Below are positions 5,434-5,729 of a DNA stretch of 5,729 nt, piece after piece (position 1 is the stretch's first letter; every line of letters starts with the position of its first letter). Origin of the DNA: an uncultured Eubacteriales bacterium (lineage in GTDB: Bacteria > Bacillota > Clostridia > Oscillospirales > Oscillospiraceae); the NCBI GenBank assembly GCA_900554705.1, contig USIH01000134.1, positions 1 to 5,729 of the forward strand. The letters run 5' to 3'. A program made the position numbers and the translations under genes. The notes under the pieces are model-generated. The model ran no database searches. It was not told the origin of the DNA and saw only the letters and a program-made list of their open reading frames with translations.

Positions 5434-5438
5434 GAATC
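5413..5438. repeat. perfect 11-bp inverted repeat with 4-base loop overlapping the promoter candidate
   Basis: GATTCTTGATG (5413-5423) pairs without mismatch with CATCAAGAATC (5428-5438) around an AAAA loop. There is no T-run after it on either strand, so it does not look like an intrinsic terminator. It overlaps the candidate -35 box and spacer, consistent with an operator or with an RNA hairpin if transcription begins further upstream. Confidence 0.6.
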
Positions 5439-5457
5439 CCGTGCGCTACGCACACTC

Positions 5458-5479
5458 GCATCGTGCGAACGCACGATGC
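5458..5479. repeat. perfect 10-bp hairpin in the leader
   Basis: GCATCGTGCG (5458-5467) pairs exactly with CGCACGATGC (5470-5479) around a 2-base loop. A smaller five-pair hairpin, GTGCG/CGCAC, stands directly beside it at 5441-5453. Such near-perfect palindromes with minimal loops are typical of cruciform or protein-binding sites or dispersed palindromic repeats. Confidence 0.6.
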
Positions 5480-5491
5480 GCCGTCTCATGC

Positions 5492-5550
5492 AGAATCTGA
5501 CGCGCCTTTGGCGCTATAAAAAGCTTTTCAAGCTTTTTAACAGATTCTAG
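5492..5550. repeat. nested three-stem palindrome in the leader, with a terminator-like inner hairpin
   Basis: An outer stem AGAATCTG (5492-5499) / CAGATTCT (5543-5550) encloses two hairpins. GCGCC-TTT-GGCGC lies near 5502-5514. A ten-pair stem follows at 5517-5539 (TAAAAAGCTT / AAGCTTTTTA, loop TTC). The inner AT-rich hairpin has T-tracts on both strands and could act as a weak bidirectional terminator. The outer stem continues imperfectly (CAT...ATG), so the whole unit folds as a multi-branched structure. Confidence 0.55.
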
Positions 5551-5629
5551 TATGAAACGCGGTGCGCGCGGAGCGAGGCATTGCGCGCCGTCCCCAGCTC
5601 CCGCTGATGCGGGATATTTCAAAGTTTTT

Positions 5630-5703
5630 GCCGCACCCAAGGCTCCCCTGTGTAAGGGGGGACGGCTGCGAGCGCCGCACCCAAGGCTCCCCTGTGTAAG
5701 GGG
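5630..5703. repeat. two tandem copies of a 30-bp palindromic repeat unit
   Basis: The 30 bases at 5630-5659 recur exactly at 5674-5703, a period of 44 bases. The core is a hairpin, best seen at 5686-5706, where GCTCCCCT pairs with AGGGGAGC around GTGTA. The first copy continues into GGGACGGCTGCGAGCG, the second into GAGCTGTCGAGCGATAGCG. They are thus two variants of one repeat family sharing the hairpin but not the tail. From memory this resembles abundant dispersed repeats in gut Oscillospiraceae. Confidence 0.75.
5643..5675 (+). repeat. 33-bp inverted repeat, right copy
   Basis: This is the exact reverse complement of 222-254, separated from it by about 5.4 kb containing all ten genes. It forms most of the first of the two tandem palindromic units at the right end. 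Confidence 0.9.
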
Positions 5704-5729
5704 AGCTGTCGAGCGATAGCGAGACTGAG
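5692..5729. repeat. 38-bp terminal direct repeat, right copy
   Basis: The last 38 bases, from CTGTGTAAGGGGAGCTG to GCGAGACTGAG, are identical to the first 38 bases of the window. They form the 3' part of the second palindromic repeat unit. Joining the two ends would rebuild a continuous repeat that runs on into GAGGGGTTG. Confidence 0.95.

Larger units (their letters stand above)
5379..5729. other. gene-free right flank and operon leader
   Basis: These 351 bases upstream of the first gene have no credible coding region. From the gene outward they contain the ribosome binding site, the promoter candidate with its palindrome, the hairpins up to 5550, a small CCCGC/GCGGG hairpin (5600-5613) and the tandem repeats. 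The 5401-5550 part is clearly richer in A+T than the genes, as expected for a control region. Confidence 0.65.

Noticed and set aside
5446..5640. A 64-aa minus-strand frame in the leader
   Set aside because: It covers the leader hairpins, has no ribosome binding site, and its composition follows the palindromes.
5630..5729. CRISPR array
   Set aside because: There are only two tandem copies, the spacing is 14 bases, and the unit is a self-palindrome with variable tails; no cas gene is nearby.
1..5729. Transfer RNA or ribosomal RNA gene, or an integrase attachment site in a tRNA
   Set aside because: I found no cloverleaf or conserved rRNA segment on either strand of the non-coding flanks.

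Overview
The window is a GC-rich stretch (about two thirds G+C by eye). It carries one compact, single-strand gene cluster from a tailed phage or prophage. All ten supported genes lie on the minus strand and read from position 5378 down to 409. The protein types point to a Bacillota (Firmicutes) host, most likely a gut Clostridia/Oscillospiraceae lineage: an r1t-type holin, an Amidase_2 endolysin with a Clostridia-style C-terminal module, and a membrane protein with a GGNG motif. The flanking hairpin repeats resemble ones I remember from those genomes. That host call is inference from memory, not a database result.

Layout in transcription order. Positions 5729-5379 hold no gene. They contain a tandem and inverted palindromic repeat, then a chain of perfect hairpins, then a modest promoter candidate. 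Next come a 76-aa small virion-associated protein, a 117-aa connector-like protein (TTG start), and a 568-aa cysteine-rich protein resembling podovirus tail-tube or tail-stabilisation proteins. They are followed by a 34-aa micro-ORF, a 249-aa helical structural protein, a 105-aa beta-rich protein, a 71-aa coiled-coil protein with a tail-fibre motif, a 111-aa membrane-anchored protein, a 62-aa holin and a 255-aa amidase. Positions 408-1 again hold no gene, only GC-rich hairpins and repeat elements.

The genes are packed with 4-base stop/start overlaps (5148-5151, 3088-3091, 2224-2227, 1710-1713), one 16-base overlap and short gaps. They therefore look like one translationally coupled operon: neck/tail assembly first, lysis last. 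No terminase, portal, capsid, integrase, replication or regulator gene is present. The cluster is thus a 'tail plus lysis' cassette with its own leader and non-coding DNA on both sides.

The first 38 and last 38 bases are identical, and a 33-bp exact inverted repeat (222-254 / 5643-5675) brackets the operon. The ends could mean a 5,691-bp circle, or an assembly that broke at a dispersed repeat; the sequence alone cannot decide.
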